Assembly (NCBI RefSeq): GCF_028686475.1
Contig: NZ_JAQUCA010000014.1
Location: 1 to 64,000 of the forward strand
DNA: 64,000 bases
Direction: 5' to 3'
From: Giesbergeria sp.
GTDB lineage: Bacteria > Pseudomonadota > Gammaproteobacteria > Burkholderiales > Burkholderiaceae_C
Shown here: positions 16,764 to 26,700 of the stretch, piece by piece
Layout of the letters: each line of letters starts with the position of its first letter
How positions within the stretch are numbered: position 1 is the first letter of the stretch
Position numbers and translations under genes: made by a program
Notes under the pieces: model-generated
Seen by the model: only the letters and a program-made list of their open reading frames with translations
The model's database searches: none
Told to the model about the DNA's origin: nothing

Positions 16764-18758
16764 GTGCGTTACTTCAAACCACTCCAGCGCCACGGTGTTT
16801 TTTTGGGCGGCTTGCTGCTGGCGGGCCTGAGTTGCTTGGCGCTGCAACTGCTGGCCGCGCCGTGGTTGCAGGCGCTAGAAGAGCGCAGCGGCGATTGGGC
16901 TTGGGCTTTTATGGCCGAGCATACCCAAGAGCGCCGCTTGGTGGTGGTCGATATTGACGAGCGCAGCTTGTCCGAAATTGGCCCTTGGCCTTGGCCGCGT
17001 GCCACCCAAGCCCGTCTGATTGAGCAATTGGCCCAGTTGGGCGCACGCCAGCAAATTTTAGACATCGTTTTTACCACGCCGCGTGCAGATGATGCCCCGC
17101 TGGCCCAAGCCATAGCCCGGCACCAACCGGTGCTGGCGCAGGTGTTTGCCCTAGAGCAAGGGGGCACGCCCTCGGTGGGCCACTTGGCCGGAGCGCTGGT
17201 TTGGCCCAGCTGTCCGGCACCGTTTGCCTCGGCCCAAGGTTATTTGGCCAATGCGCCTGCCTTGCTGGCCGCTGCGTCCAGCACAAAACCGCCCCCGGTG
17301 GTGGGCCATATCACCCCGCGCATTGCCCACGATGGCATTTTGCGCCACCAGCCAGCCATCATTTGCATGGGTAGCCAAGCCTATCCCGCGCTCGCACTGG
17401 CGGCCCTGATGCACGCTGGGGCCGAGCCACACGTGGCCCTGCAACGCGGCCACTGGTTGCAAGCGCCGTGGTTGCTCACGGGCAACCCGGTGCTAGGCCA
17501 AGTCCCACTGAACGAGCAAGGCGATTTGCGTATTCCGTGGCGTTTGCATCCTGACAGTTTTATCAGCCTGTCTGCTGCCGATGTGCTGGCCGGACGGGTG
17601 CCGCCACCTTTGTTAGCTGGCGCTTGGGTGCTGGTGGGTAGCAGTGCCTTTGGCCTCAATGACACCATTGCCACCCCGTTTGGCGGCGTTGCCTCGGGCT
17701 TGCAAGCCCATGCCCAATTATTGACCGCCCTGATGGATGGCCGTGTACCTGCTACCCCCCGCATCGCGCCGCTGCTGCAAGCCTTGGCTGCCCTGAGCAG
17801 CGTGGCCTTGCTTTATGCCTTGGTGCGCCCAGCCAAGCTGCCAGCACAAGGGGCGGTGTCACAGCGCATGGCCGCGCGCGCCCGGCGTGCGCCGGTGTAC
17901 CTGCTGCCGCTGGCGGGTGTCGGTTTGGCCTTGCTGCTGTGGTTGCTGCATGGGGCTTTGCAAACTTTGGCCGGTTGGTGGTTGGGTTGGACGACCCCAG
18001 TGTTGTTTGTGCTGTTCGCTGGCATTTACTGGGGCGTGCTAGAACACGCGCAAAGCCGCATAGACCGCGACCGCCTGTATGCCCACTTGTCTAGCTATTT
18101 GCCCGCTCCGGTGGCGGCAGCACTGGCCTTGCAACACCCCTCCAGCGCCATCGAGGCACAAACGCGCCAAGTCAGTGTATTGTTTGCCGATATTCGCAAC
18201 TTTTCGGCCTATTGTGAAGCACGTCCGCCCGAAGAAGCCGCTGCTGTATTGCACGCCTTTTTTGCCGCTGCCACCCGGGTAGTACAAAGCCACGGTGGCG
18301 TGATTGAGGCGTTTCAGGGCGATGCCATTTTGGCCGTCTGGAACGGTGAATTGCGCCACAACGACACCGCCAGCCATACCAACCACGCCCAACAAGCCTT
18401 GCAAGCAGCGATTGATTTGCTGCAAGCCGTGCAAGGCATTTTGCCCGACCCAGCCCCTGCCGGTTTGGAACCCCTCAGTTTGGGCGTAGGGGTCGAGACA
18501 GGCCCGGCGATGGCTGGCTCGTTTGGTTTGGCCAGCCGCCGCACCCACATGGTGATGGGGCGCACGGTGACGATTGCCAGTCGCTTGGTGGGCATGACCG
18601 CTGATTTATCCCACCCTATTTTGGTGGGTGAAGGGCTGGCGGCCCAAGTCGGCGGTGCTGGGTTACAGTCTATGGGCACTTTTTTGCTGGATGGTATGCG
18701 CGTACCGCACCACATTTATGCCCACCCCTTGGATGCCTCCGCTTCTCCCCTTGTTTGA
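16764..18758 (+). CDS. CHASE2-domain class III nucleotide cyclase
   Basis: A 664-residue membrane sensor. One N-terminal membrane segment (about 12-32) is followed by a periplasmic CHASE2 domain (about 45-325, with VVVDIDERSLSEIGPWPWPR and VGSSAFGLNDTIATPFGG), two or three further membrane segments (about 335-425), and a class III cyclase domain (about 465-630). The metal aspartates are present (D476 in FADIRNFS, D520 in FQGDAILAVW). The base-selecting Lys is Ala516, the usual Asp of VIGDTVN is Arg600, and the Asn is Thr603; Arg607 is kept. So the nucleotide it makes, if any, is uncertain. GTG start directly after the fecR-like stop. Confidence 0.85.
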   Translation: MRYFKPLQRHGVFLGGLLLAGLSCLALQLLAAPWLQALEERSGDWAWAFMAEHTQERRLVVVDIDERSLSEIGPWPWPRATQARLIEQLAQLGARQQILDIVFTTPRADDAPLAQAIARHQPVLAQVFALEQGGTPSVGHLAGALVWPSCPAPFASAQGYLANAPALLAAASSTKPPPVVGHITPRIAHDGILRHQPAIICMGSQAYPALALAALMHAGAEPHVALQRGHWLQAPWLLTGNPVLGQVPLNEQGDLRIPWRLHPDSFISLSAADVLAGRVPPPLLAGAWVLVGSSAFGLNDTIATPFGGVASGLQAHAQLLTALMDGRVPATPRIAPLLQALAALSSVALLYALVRPAKLPAQGAVSQRMAARARRAPVYLLPLAGVGLALLLWLLHGALQTLAGWWLGWTTPVLFVLFAGIYWGVLEHAQSRIDRDRLYAHLSSYLPAPVAAALALQHPSSAIEAQTRQVSVLFADIRNFSAYCEARPPEEAAAVLHAFFAAATRVVQSHGGVIEAFQGDAILAVWNGELRHNDTASHTNHAQQALQAAIDLLQAVQGILPDPAPAGLEPLSLGVGVETGPAMAGSFGLASRRTHMVMGRTVTIASRLVGMTADLSHPILVGEGLAAQVGGAGLQSMGTFLLDGMRVPHHIYAHPLDASASPLV

Positions 18759-20160
18759 TGTTTGCCGCTCTGCCATCCTCCGTTGTAGCACGGCCAGTGC
18801 TGCGCTGTGCTGGCTGCTGGGCGCACAAGCCCAAGGGTTGCAAGCGCCATCGCCAGCGTTTGCAGCGCTGCAACCGGCCTGCACCAGCCCGGCCCTGCTC
18901 GATACCTTGGATGCGGATGCCTTGGCCAGCCAGCTACAACGTTGCTACACCTACCCAGCCTACTTGGCCCGCTTGGGCCACCTGTACAACCTGCAACAGC
19001 GCCACACCGAGGCGATAGAGCCGCTAGAGCGCGCCCTGCTGTTTGACCCAGACAACCCCGACACCCAACTAGACTATGCCTTGGCCTTGGCTGGCAGTGG
19101 CGATGTGGCCTCGGCGCTTAATTTGGTGCTGGCGCTGCAAAACAACCCGGCATTGCCTGGTAGTTTGCGCCAAAATTTGGCACGTACCAGTCAACTGTGG
19201 GTCAGCGGAGCCGGGGCGCTGCCTTTGCCCGGTACGCGCATCAGCGCGGGGCTACGCTGGGGCCACGATAGCAACTTGTTGGGTGCGCCCAATTTGGGGC
19301 AAATTAGCCTGACTTTGCCCACCGAAACCATCACCTTGCCCCTAGAAGCCAGTAGCCTGCCGCGCCCCAGTTGGTTTAGCCGCGTTGATGTGCGCTTGCA
19401 CCATGTGCGTCCACAGGCCGACGGCAGCCGTTGGGAGATTCAAGCCGCCGCATTGCAACGCAACAGCCCCCATCTGAACGCAGCCAACAGTACCCAGACC
19501 GAATTGCAGCTAGAACACATTCGCCCCGCCAGCGCTACCGATTGGGGCCACTATGCCAGCGCCAGCTTGGCCAGCTTACAAACCCATGCGGGCACCCGTT
19601 ACCGTAGCCAAGGTCTGGCTGTGGGTTTAGAGTGGGCAGCTCACAACGCCAGCACCAGCAGCACTAGCGCCGCCCCTGCCTGTGCTTTGCGTTTGGGGCT
19701 GGATGGGCAAAATCGCCAATTGCACAGCAACCCTGGCCTCTCGGGCCGTTATGCGGGTGTCAGTGGGCAATGGGGTTGCACTCCGGCAGGCGGTCAACTG
19801 TATTGGCAACTCAGCGCCCGCGCTGGCCAAGACCGCCCCCAAGACAGCACCCGCCCCGGTGGGGCACAAAACCAATATGGCGTGCGCTTTCATACCAGCA
19901 TGATGAGCAGTGCCGCTACGACTTGGCTGTTGGATGCCGAGACCAGCCACAGCCGAGACGCGCAGGGTTACAGTCCCTTGCTGTCTAACAACCGCCAGCG
20001 CAACATCCAGCGCTTTACGCTACGCCTAGAGGTGCAGCACCAGCTGATGCCACGTCTGGCCGCTTTAGCTGGCCTAGAGGCGGTGGCGCAAAATGCCAAT
20101 TTGCCGTTGTTCACCCTGCACAGCCGAGGCTTGTATGCCGGCTTGCGCGCACAGTGGTAA
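18733..20160 (+). CDS. TPR and outer-membrane beta-barrel-like protein
   Basis: A protein of about 475 residues. After a hydrophobic N-terminus that could be an export signal (ILRCSTASAALCWLLGAQAQG), a short TPR-like helical region (about 60-135) includes LGHLYNLQQRHTEAIEPLERALLFDPDNPDTQLDYALAL. From about residue 150 to the end the pattern alternates as in an outer-membrane beta-barrel, ending in the aromatic GLYAGLRAQW. This layout resembles surface-lipoprotein assembly modifiers (Slam) and other TPR-porins, but I cannot assign it to one. The ATG at 18733 overlaps the cyclase end by 26 bases. Third gene of the fecR-like/cyclase operon. Confidence 0.72.
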   Translation: MPPLLPLFDVCRSAILRCSTASAALCWLLGAQAQGLQAPSPAFAALQPACTSPALLDTLDADALASQLQRCYTYPAYLARLGHLYNLQQRHTEAIEPLERALLFDPDNPDTQLDYALALAGSGDVASALNLVLALQNNPALPGSLRQNLARTSQLWVSGAGALPLPGTRISAGLRWGHDSNLLGAPNLGQISLTLPTETITLPLEASSLPRPSWFSRVDVRLHHVRPQADGSRWEIQAAALQRNSPHLNAANSTQTELQLEHIRPASATDWGHYASASLASLQTHAGTRYRSQGLAVGLEWAAHNASTSSTSAAPACALRLGLDGQNRQLHSNPGLSGRYAGVSGQWGCTPAGGQLYWQLSARAGQDRPQDSTRPGGAQNQYGVRFHTSMMSSAATTWLLDAETSHSRDAQGYSPLLSNNRQRNIQRFTLRLEVQHQLMPRLAALAGLEAVAQNANLPLFTLHSRGLYAGLRAQW

Positions 20161-20173
20161 ATCCAAGCACGCC

Positions 20174-21100
20174 TTAGCCGTCTAACTCGGCCAACTCTTC
20201 TTCCACTGGGGCCACCGTCACGCCCACATGCAGGGTGTGGCGCGTGCCGCCATGAATCACGCCGCGCATCGGGGCCACATCGCTGTAATCGCGCCCGCGT
20301 GCCACGGTCACATAGTCTTCGCCCGGCGTGCCCCAGCCGTCGCGGTGGTTGGTCGGGTCAAGGTCGTACCAGCCTTGGCCGGGGTGTTGGGCCTGCACAT
20401 CGGGCAGATACACCTGCGCCCAAGCGTGCGAGGCATCGCTGCCAATCAAACGTGGCTTGCCCGGCGGGGGCGTAGTCAGCAGGTAGCCACTGACGTAACG
20501 CCCCGGCAACCCCAAACTACGCAAGCAAGCAATCAAAATTTGGGCAAAATCTTGGCATACGCCCTTGCGCTGCGCCAAGGCGGTGCGTGCCGGGGTATTG
20601 ATTTCGGTACTTTGCGCGGCATAGGTAAAGTCTTGGTAGATGCGTTGCATCAATTCGCGCGCAGCATCCAGCAAGGGGCGACCTGCCCGAAAACTGGGCT
20701 GCGCGTAGTGAACAAATTCAGCATGGCGTGGAATGTAGGCCGATGGAAAGGTGAACTCTACCGCTGGGTCATACACCATGCCATGTTGGTAACGCAGATT
20801 TTCACGCACCATCTCCCACGGTTGCTTACTTTGCATGGGTGCGGGTGCTTGGGTTTGGATGGCACTGTGTGCCACCACGCGCAAGCTTTCGTGCGGACTT
20901 TGCATAGAAAACTGGCATTGGTGGTTGCCAAATACATCTTGGCGCTCGGTGCGCGAGGCCGGGCGCGGATGAATGTCCAATTGATGCTCCAGCACCTGCT
21001 GGCAGGCGGTTTGGATGGGGCGCAAACACAGCACATGCTGCGCCGTTTCTACCGCAGGTTGGTAGTCGTAGCGGGTTTCGTGGGTGACTTGTAGCAACAT
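20174..21100 (-). CDS. Transglutaminase-like protease/transferase family protein
   Basis: A 308-residue cytoplasmic protein with an N-terminal transglutaminase-associated region (MLLQVTHETRYDYQPAVETA) and a core transglutaminase-like fold. The catalytic triad is visible: Cys in KGVCQDFAQI, His in DASHAWAQVYLP and Asp in GWYDLDPTN. It has no signal peptide. It is the last gene of a three-gene minus-strand run with the fused ATP-grasp/alpha-E protein (4 bases away) and the large transglutaminase/DUF2126 protein. In this conserved gene set such proteins are thought to cleave or transfer a peptide made by the ATP-grasp ligase; this is not proven. Confidence 0.9.
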   Translation of the reverse strand: MLLQVTHETRYDYQPAVETAQHVLCLRPIQTACQQVLEHQLDIHPRPASRTERQDVFGNHQCQFSMQSPHESLRVVAHSAIQTQAPAPMQSKQPWEMVRENLRYQHGMVYDPAVEFTFPSAYIPRHAEFVHYAQPSFRAGRPLLDAARELMQRIYQDFTYAAQSTEINTPARTALAQRKGVCQDFAQILIACLRSLGLPGRYVSGYLLTTPPPGKPRLIGSDASHAWAQVYLPDVQAQHPGQGWYDLDPTNHRDGWGTPGEDYVTVARGRDYSDVAPMRGVIHGGTRHTLHVGVTVAPVEEELAELDG

Positions 21101-21103
21101 ACC

Positions 21104-23704
21104 TTAAGCCCCAAGGCTGCGAGAGGATTCGTGGGTGTGGGTAAAGTAGCGCAGGCTGATACCGTCTGAGACGCGCCACGTCGCGCTGGTGCAGCGCTCT
21201 AGCAATGGGGCCAATGCGGGCAACGGGGCCTCTTCATCGCACAACTGGGCCAAATTCCATTGGTTCGGGTCGGGGGTTAGGGCCAGCAGGCTGTCATCGG
21301 CATCAGCGGCCAGCTTGGCCAAGCGCCCACGCAAGGTTTGCACCACCCAGCCCAAAGAGCGCGGGTTCTCGCGGCTTATCACCAGCAGTTCTAGCAGGGC
21401 GGCTACGTCGCGGCTGCGTTGGTATTGGGCGTGGAAGGTGATGCTGCTGTCAAACAGCGCCAGCACGGCCTCAAAACCAGCGGATTCGGCCAGCACGCCT
21501 GCTTCTAAGGCCCGCGCCAATGCGGTGCTTAAAAAGTCCAGCCGCTCTAGTTGTCGCCCAATCGAGAGCAAGCGCCAGCCATCGTCGCGCGTCATACGGT
21601 CGGTTTGGTCGCCGGTCATGGCAGCTAAATTCAGACTGACCGAATCCAGCACGCGCAACACATCCAGCGTGGCATAGTCGCTGGCAAGCAACTCGGCGCA
21701 GCGCTCCATAAAGTGCTGCTCGGTACGCAAAATCAGGCCCCAATGCTCTTGCGATAGCCGCTCTCGAATCGACGAAGCCACTTGGCGCAGTGAGCGCAGG
21801 TTAAAACCGACGCTGGCGGTGCTGTCGGGCTGGCCCAAGCCCGCCACCAAAGCACGGGTAAAGACGCGCCGCGCCAACATGGGCGAGGGCACATCCGCCG
21901 GAACCAAGGAACAAGAGGCGGCCAAGCTGCCCAACCACTTTACCAAGGGCAAACAAGATTGCCCAGCACTGCCCAAGGTGGACAAAGTTAAGCGGGCTAA
22001 GCGCAGGCTGTTTTCACTGCGCTCGGTATAGCGGCCTAGCCAGAACAGGTTTTCGGCAGCGCGGCTGGTAACGACACGCCGGTAATGCGCCACCGTGGTC
22101 GGGGTAATGCGTTTGTTCAGCAAAGTGGTGCGGTCCACCGTGTGGCCGCGTTCGGCATCCACACGCACCCAGACATCAGCGCTGCTGCCACCGCGTTGCA
22201 GGCTCAATACGCTGTCTTGGCTGCTGACGATGCGCCCCAGCCCGCCGGGCAACACGCGCCACGATTGTTGCCCATCGGTCAGGGCAAACACGCGCAGCAT
22301 CACCTCGCGCGGCACAATGCGCGGTGGTTGCGATTGGGCATCCCAAGTGGGCATTTGGGACAATGGAATTTCTTGTTGCAAGGTAAATTCTTCGCCCGAT
22401 TGGTGCAGACGCTCTAACCATGCCGCCTGTTCTTGGGCCTCCAAGCTGCTGCATTGCAAGCCAGCAAACGGGCTGTGCAAGGCCGAGCCGGTGTAAGTGG
22501 GCTTAATGGCGCATTTGCTTAAATGTTTGGTGGCCGCTTGCAAGGCAGCGTGTTCACCGCACCACCAGGTAGGCCACGACGGCAACAGCAGCTCTTGACC
22601 GAGCAAACGCCGCGACAATTCGGGCATAAAGCCCAACATGCCCACCGATTCCAAAAAGGCCGAACCGGGCATATTCGACATCAGCAAGTTACCACTACGC
22701 AAGGTTTGCAGCAGGCCGGGCACGCCCAAAGAGGAGTCTGCCCGCAGCTCCAGCGGGTCACACCACGCATCATCCACCCGCTTAATCAGCACATGCACTG
22801 GCTCTAGGCCACGCAGGGTGCGTAAAAACAGGCGGTTGTCGCGCACGGTTAAATCGTTGCCTTGCACCAAGGTGATGCCCAGGTAGCGCGTCAGGTAGGC
22901 TTGTTCAAAATAAGTTTCGTTGTACGGGCCGGGGGTCAGCAAGGCGATATGGGCATCGGCCCCAGCGGGTGACATGCTGCGCAAGCCGTTAATCAGCGCC
23001 CGGTAGCTAGAGGCCAGTCGCTGCACTTGCAGCGATTCAAACGCCTGCGGGAACAGGCGCGAAATAGACAGGCGGTTTTCTAGTGCATAGCCCAAGCCAG
23101 AGGGTGCTTGGGTGCGTTGTGCCGCCACAGCCCAACGCCCATCAGGGCCGCGTGCCAAGTCAAAGGCACACACTTGCAGCCGGTTGCCACCCACCGGCGG
23201 CATACCGTGCAGCGTGCGCAAATAACCCGGATGCCCTTGTACCAAAGCGGCGGGCAACAGCCCGTCGCGCAACAACTCTTGCGCGCCATACACGTCGTGC
23301 AAGGTGCGCTCTAGCAAGCGCACCCGTTGCAACACGCCCGCTTCAATCTGCCGCCACTCGTCGGCTTGCACAATCAGCGGAAACAAATCCAAAGACCAAG
23401 GCCGTTGCGGGTTGCTGCTGTCGGCATACACGTTGTAGCTAATGCCGTTGTCACGGATTTGCTGCTCCAAGCTGGCTTGGCGGCGGTTCAAATCGGCCAG
23501 ATTTTGCGTGCCGGGGTGGGCAAAAAATTGCCGCCATGCTGGGGCCATTCCCCCGGTGTTATCGTCATCGGCCTGAGCGGTACAGCCACGCAGTTCATCG
23601 TAATGCCCCGGCAGGGCCGGAGCGGCCATAGACAGGGCGACATCGGCAGAAGATGCAGCAGGCACAGGCACTACTGCCGGGGACGGAGGAGAGAGAAGGG
23701 TCAC
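21104..23704 (-). CDS. Circularly permuted ATP-grasp protein fused to alpha-E domain
   Basis: An 866-residue fusion. Residues 1 to about 480 are a circularly permuted type 2 ATP-grasp domain (DUF404/DUF407 type): FAHPGTQNLADLNRRQASLEQQI, ALLTPGPYNETYFEQAYL and VHVLIKRVDDAWCDPLELR. From about residue 512 an alpha-E helical domain follows, starting AAENLFWLGRYTERSENSLRLARL. The same two domains are separate proteins on the divergent arm (27339 and 28838). The ligase domain would form amide bonds; the alpha-E domain has no known activity. Start is GTG at 23704; a later ATG exists at 23626. It lies between two transglutaminase genes. Confidence 0.9.
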   Translation of the reverse strand: MTLLSPPSPAVVPVPAASSADVALSMAAPALPGHYDELRGCTAQADDDNTGGMAPAWRQFFAHPGTQNLADLNRRQASLEQQIRDNGISYNVYADSSNPQRPWSLDLFPLIVQADEWRQIEAGVLQRVRLLERTLHDVYGAQELLRDGLLPAALVQGHPGYLRTLHGMPPVGGNRLQVCAFDLARGPDGRWAVAAQRTQAPSGLGYALENRLSISRLFPQAFESLQVQRLASSYRALINGLRSMSPAGADAHIALLTPGPYNETYFEQAYLTRYLGITLVQGNDLTVRDNRLFLRTLRGLEPVHVLIKRVDDAWCDPLELRADSSLGVPGLLQTLRSGNLLMSNMPGSAFLESVGMLGFMPELSRRLLGQELLLPSWPTWWCGEHAALQAATKHLSKCAIKPTYTGSALHSPFAGLQCSSLEAQEQAAWLERLHQSGEEFTLQQEIPLSQMPTWDAQSQPPRIVPREVMLRVFALTDGQQSWRVLPGGLGRIVSSQDSVLSLQRGGSSADVWVRVDAERGHTVDRTTLLNKRITPTTVAHYRRVVTSRAAENLFWLGRYTERSENSLRLARLTLSTLGSAGQSCLPLVKWLGSLAASCSLVPADVPSPMLARRVFTRALVAGLGQPDSTASVGFNLRSLRQVASSIRERLSQEHWGLILRTEQHFMERCAELLASDYATLDVLRVLDSVSLNLAAMTGDQTDRMTRDDGWRLLSIGRQLERLDFLSTALARALEAGVLAESAGFEAVLALFDSSITFHAQYQRSRDVAALLELLVISRENPRSLGWVVQTLRGRLAKLAADADDSLLALTPDPNQWNLAQLCDEEAPLPALAPLLERCTSATWRVSDGISLRYFTHTHESSRSLGA

Positions 23705-23739
23705 GGCAATGGTTTTTCAGGTACAGGCAGGGCGCGGGT

Positions 23740-26700
23740 TCAGCGCGCGCGGCGCAAGTCCAGTGTGAACGGGAATTCGCGGCTGCCGGGTAGTTCGATG
23801 GTGGCGGGCGGCACTTGCATCGCGCCGGGGGTGTGCCCCATGCGGAAGAAGCGTGACAAGCGGCGGCTTTCGGCCTCGTAGGCATTGACCGGAAAAACGT
23901 CGTAGCTGCGTCCGCCCGGATGGGCAACATGGTACTGGCAACCGCCAATCGAGCGCTTCATCCAAGTGTCCACCATGTCAAAAGTCAGTGGCGCGTGCGG
24001 CTCGATGCTGGGATGCAGGCTAGAGGGTGGGTTCCAAGCCTTGTAGCGCACCCCGGCCACATACTCACCCGCCACGCCGGTCGATTGCAGCGGCAAGGGC
24101 TGGCCATTGCAGGTGATGACGTAACGGCTGGGGTTCAGGCCCGTCACGCGCACTTCAATGCGTTCTAGGGACGAATCCACATAGCGCACTGTGCCCCCGG
24201 CAGAGCCTTCCTCGCCCATCACATGCCACGGCTCCAAAGCCGTACGCAAGGTAAGCTCGATACCCATGCTTTGCACCTGCCCGACCAGCGGGAAGCGGAA
24301 CTCAAAGTGCGGGGCGAACCACGCATCGTCAAAGGCAAAACCAGCTTGGCGCATATCGGCCAGCACGTCGGCAAAGTCCATTTTGACAAAGCTGGGCAGC
24401 AGGCAGCGGTCGTGCAACTCGGTGCCCCAGCGCGTAGCCGGGGCCAGATAGGGCTGCTCCCAGAAGCGTGCCACCAGCGCACGCAGCAGCAATTGCTGCA
24501 CGATGCTCATGCGGGCGTGCGGTGGCATTTCAAAGGCGCGCAACTCCAACAGACCCAAGCGGCCCGTACTGCTATCGGGCGAGTAAAGTTTGTCGATGCA
24601 AAACTCACTGCGGTGCGTGTTGCCCGTGACATCAATCAAGATATTACGCAAGGTGCGGTCCACCAACCACGGCGGCATGTCGGCACCAAATTTTTGCCGA
24701 TTGGCATGGATTTCTTGCAGGGCAATTTCCAACTCATAGAGCTGGTCGTTGCGGGCTTCGTCCACACGTGGGGCTTGGCTGGTCGGGCCAATAAACATGC
24801 CACTGAACAGATAGCTCAGGCTGGGGTGGTTGTGCCAATACAAAATCAGGCTGGCCAATAGTTCTGGACGGCGCAAAAACGGGCTATCCGCTGGAGTCGC
24901 CCCGCCCAGCACAAAATGGTTACCGCCGCCAGTACCGGTGTGGCGGCCATCGGTCATGAACTTTTCGGCGCACAGGCGCGATTCGTAGGCCGCTTGGTAC
25001 AAGAATTCGGTGTGCTGCACCAGTTCGCCCCAGTGGTGGGCCGGGTGGATGTTGACTTCAATCACGCCGGGGTCAGGAGTGACTTGCAACACCTTCAGGC
25101 GCGGGTCGCGTGGCGGGGGGTAGCCCTCCAGCACAATTTGCACGCCCAAGGCTTCGGCGGTCGCCTCTACGGCTGCCAACAGGTGCAGGTAGTCTTCTAG
25201 GCGCTCTAACGGCGGCATAAACACATACAGGCCGCCACCATCACGGACAAAGTTACTGCCGTGTTCGCGTTCGGCCTTGGGGCCGTTGGCACGCATCGGG
25301 TCGCGCGCTTCCACGCAGATGGCGGTGCGGATGGTCTCGTGTGCCGAGGCAAAACGCGCTGGCGCTGCATCCCCCGATGGCGGCTGCTGGGAGGGCACTT
25401 CGTGCCCTTGGCCCTGCACGGCTACGCTACCGCCTTCGGCAAAACCGCCCCCCATGCTGTGTGGCGCGTATTGGGCGCGCAGTTGGCTGGCTTGCGGCAG
25501 GGCATTGCGCGGTGCAAAGGGGTCTTGCTCTAGCAGGTAGGGGTAATCGGCCTGACTGACCCAAGGCAAAGCATCCAGCGGCAAACGGTAGCCCATCGGT
25601 GAGTCGCCCGGAATCAGGTACATGCGTTCATCGCGGAAATGCCACGGGCCACTGCGCCATGTGGTGCTGTCCGCCTCGGCATCGGGTTCGGCCTGCAAGG
25701 GCAGCACATAGCCCACCACGCTGTCGAGTTTTTGCTCAAACACCCGGCGTAGGCGCATGCGCTCCATTTCGTCGTCTAAGCGTGAATCAAACGGGTCGAC
25801 GTTGATGGGCAAACGCCGCTCGCGCCACAGGTAGTACCAGGTATCTTCATAACCGGGGGTGATGTGCTGATGCTCTACGCCCAACTTGCCCGCCAAAGTT
25901 TGCATAAAACGCTGGGCATCGGCGCTGGTGTAGTGCTGGGGTTGGCGCTCGTCGGCAAACAAAATCGGGTAGTGCCAAATTGGGTCGCCATCGGCACGCC
26001 AGTAAATCGACAAGGCCCAACGCGGCAACTGTTCACCCGGATACCACTTGCCTTGCCCAAAGTGCAAAAAGCCACCTTGCCCATATTCGGTGCGAAGTTT
26101 ATGCACCAACTCGGTGGCATAGCCGCGTTTGGTCGGGCCAAGGGCATCGGTGTTCCACTCTGGTGCATCACGGTCTTGGATGGAAACAAAAGTCGGCTCG
26201 CCGCCCATTGTCAGGCGTACATCACCAGCTTGCAGGGCGGCATCTACCTGCTCACCCAGTGCCAGTACCTCGCTCCATTGCGCTTCGGTGTAAGGTTTGG
26301 TCACGCGCGGCGACTCATAAATGCGCGTGACTTCCATCGCGTGGTGGAACGTTACTTCGCACTCATCGAGTGCGCCCTCAATCGGTGCTGCCCCCGAAGG
26401 GCGCGGCGTGCAGGCCAGCGGAATATGGCCTTCACCCGCCAACAAGCCCGAAGTGGGGTCTAGGCCAATCCAACCGGCACCGGGCAAATAGACTTCGCAC
26501 CAAGCGTGCAGGTCGGTAAAGTCCACCTCGGTGCCGCTGGGGCCGTCCAACGATTTGACATCAGGTTTGAGCTGAATCAGGTAGCCCGAGGCAAAACGCG
26601 CTGCCAGCCCCAAATGGCGGAACAGTTGCACCAGCAGCCAAGCACTATCACGGCAAGAGCCAGAGCGCTTCTCCAGCGTTTCTTCCGGGGTTTGCACACC

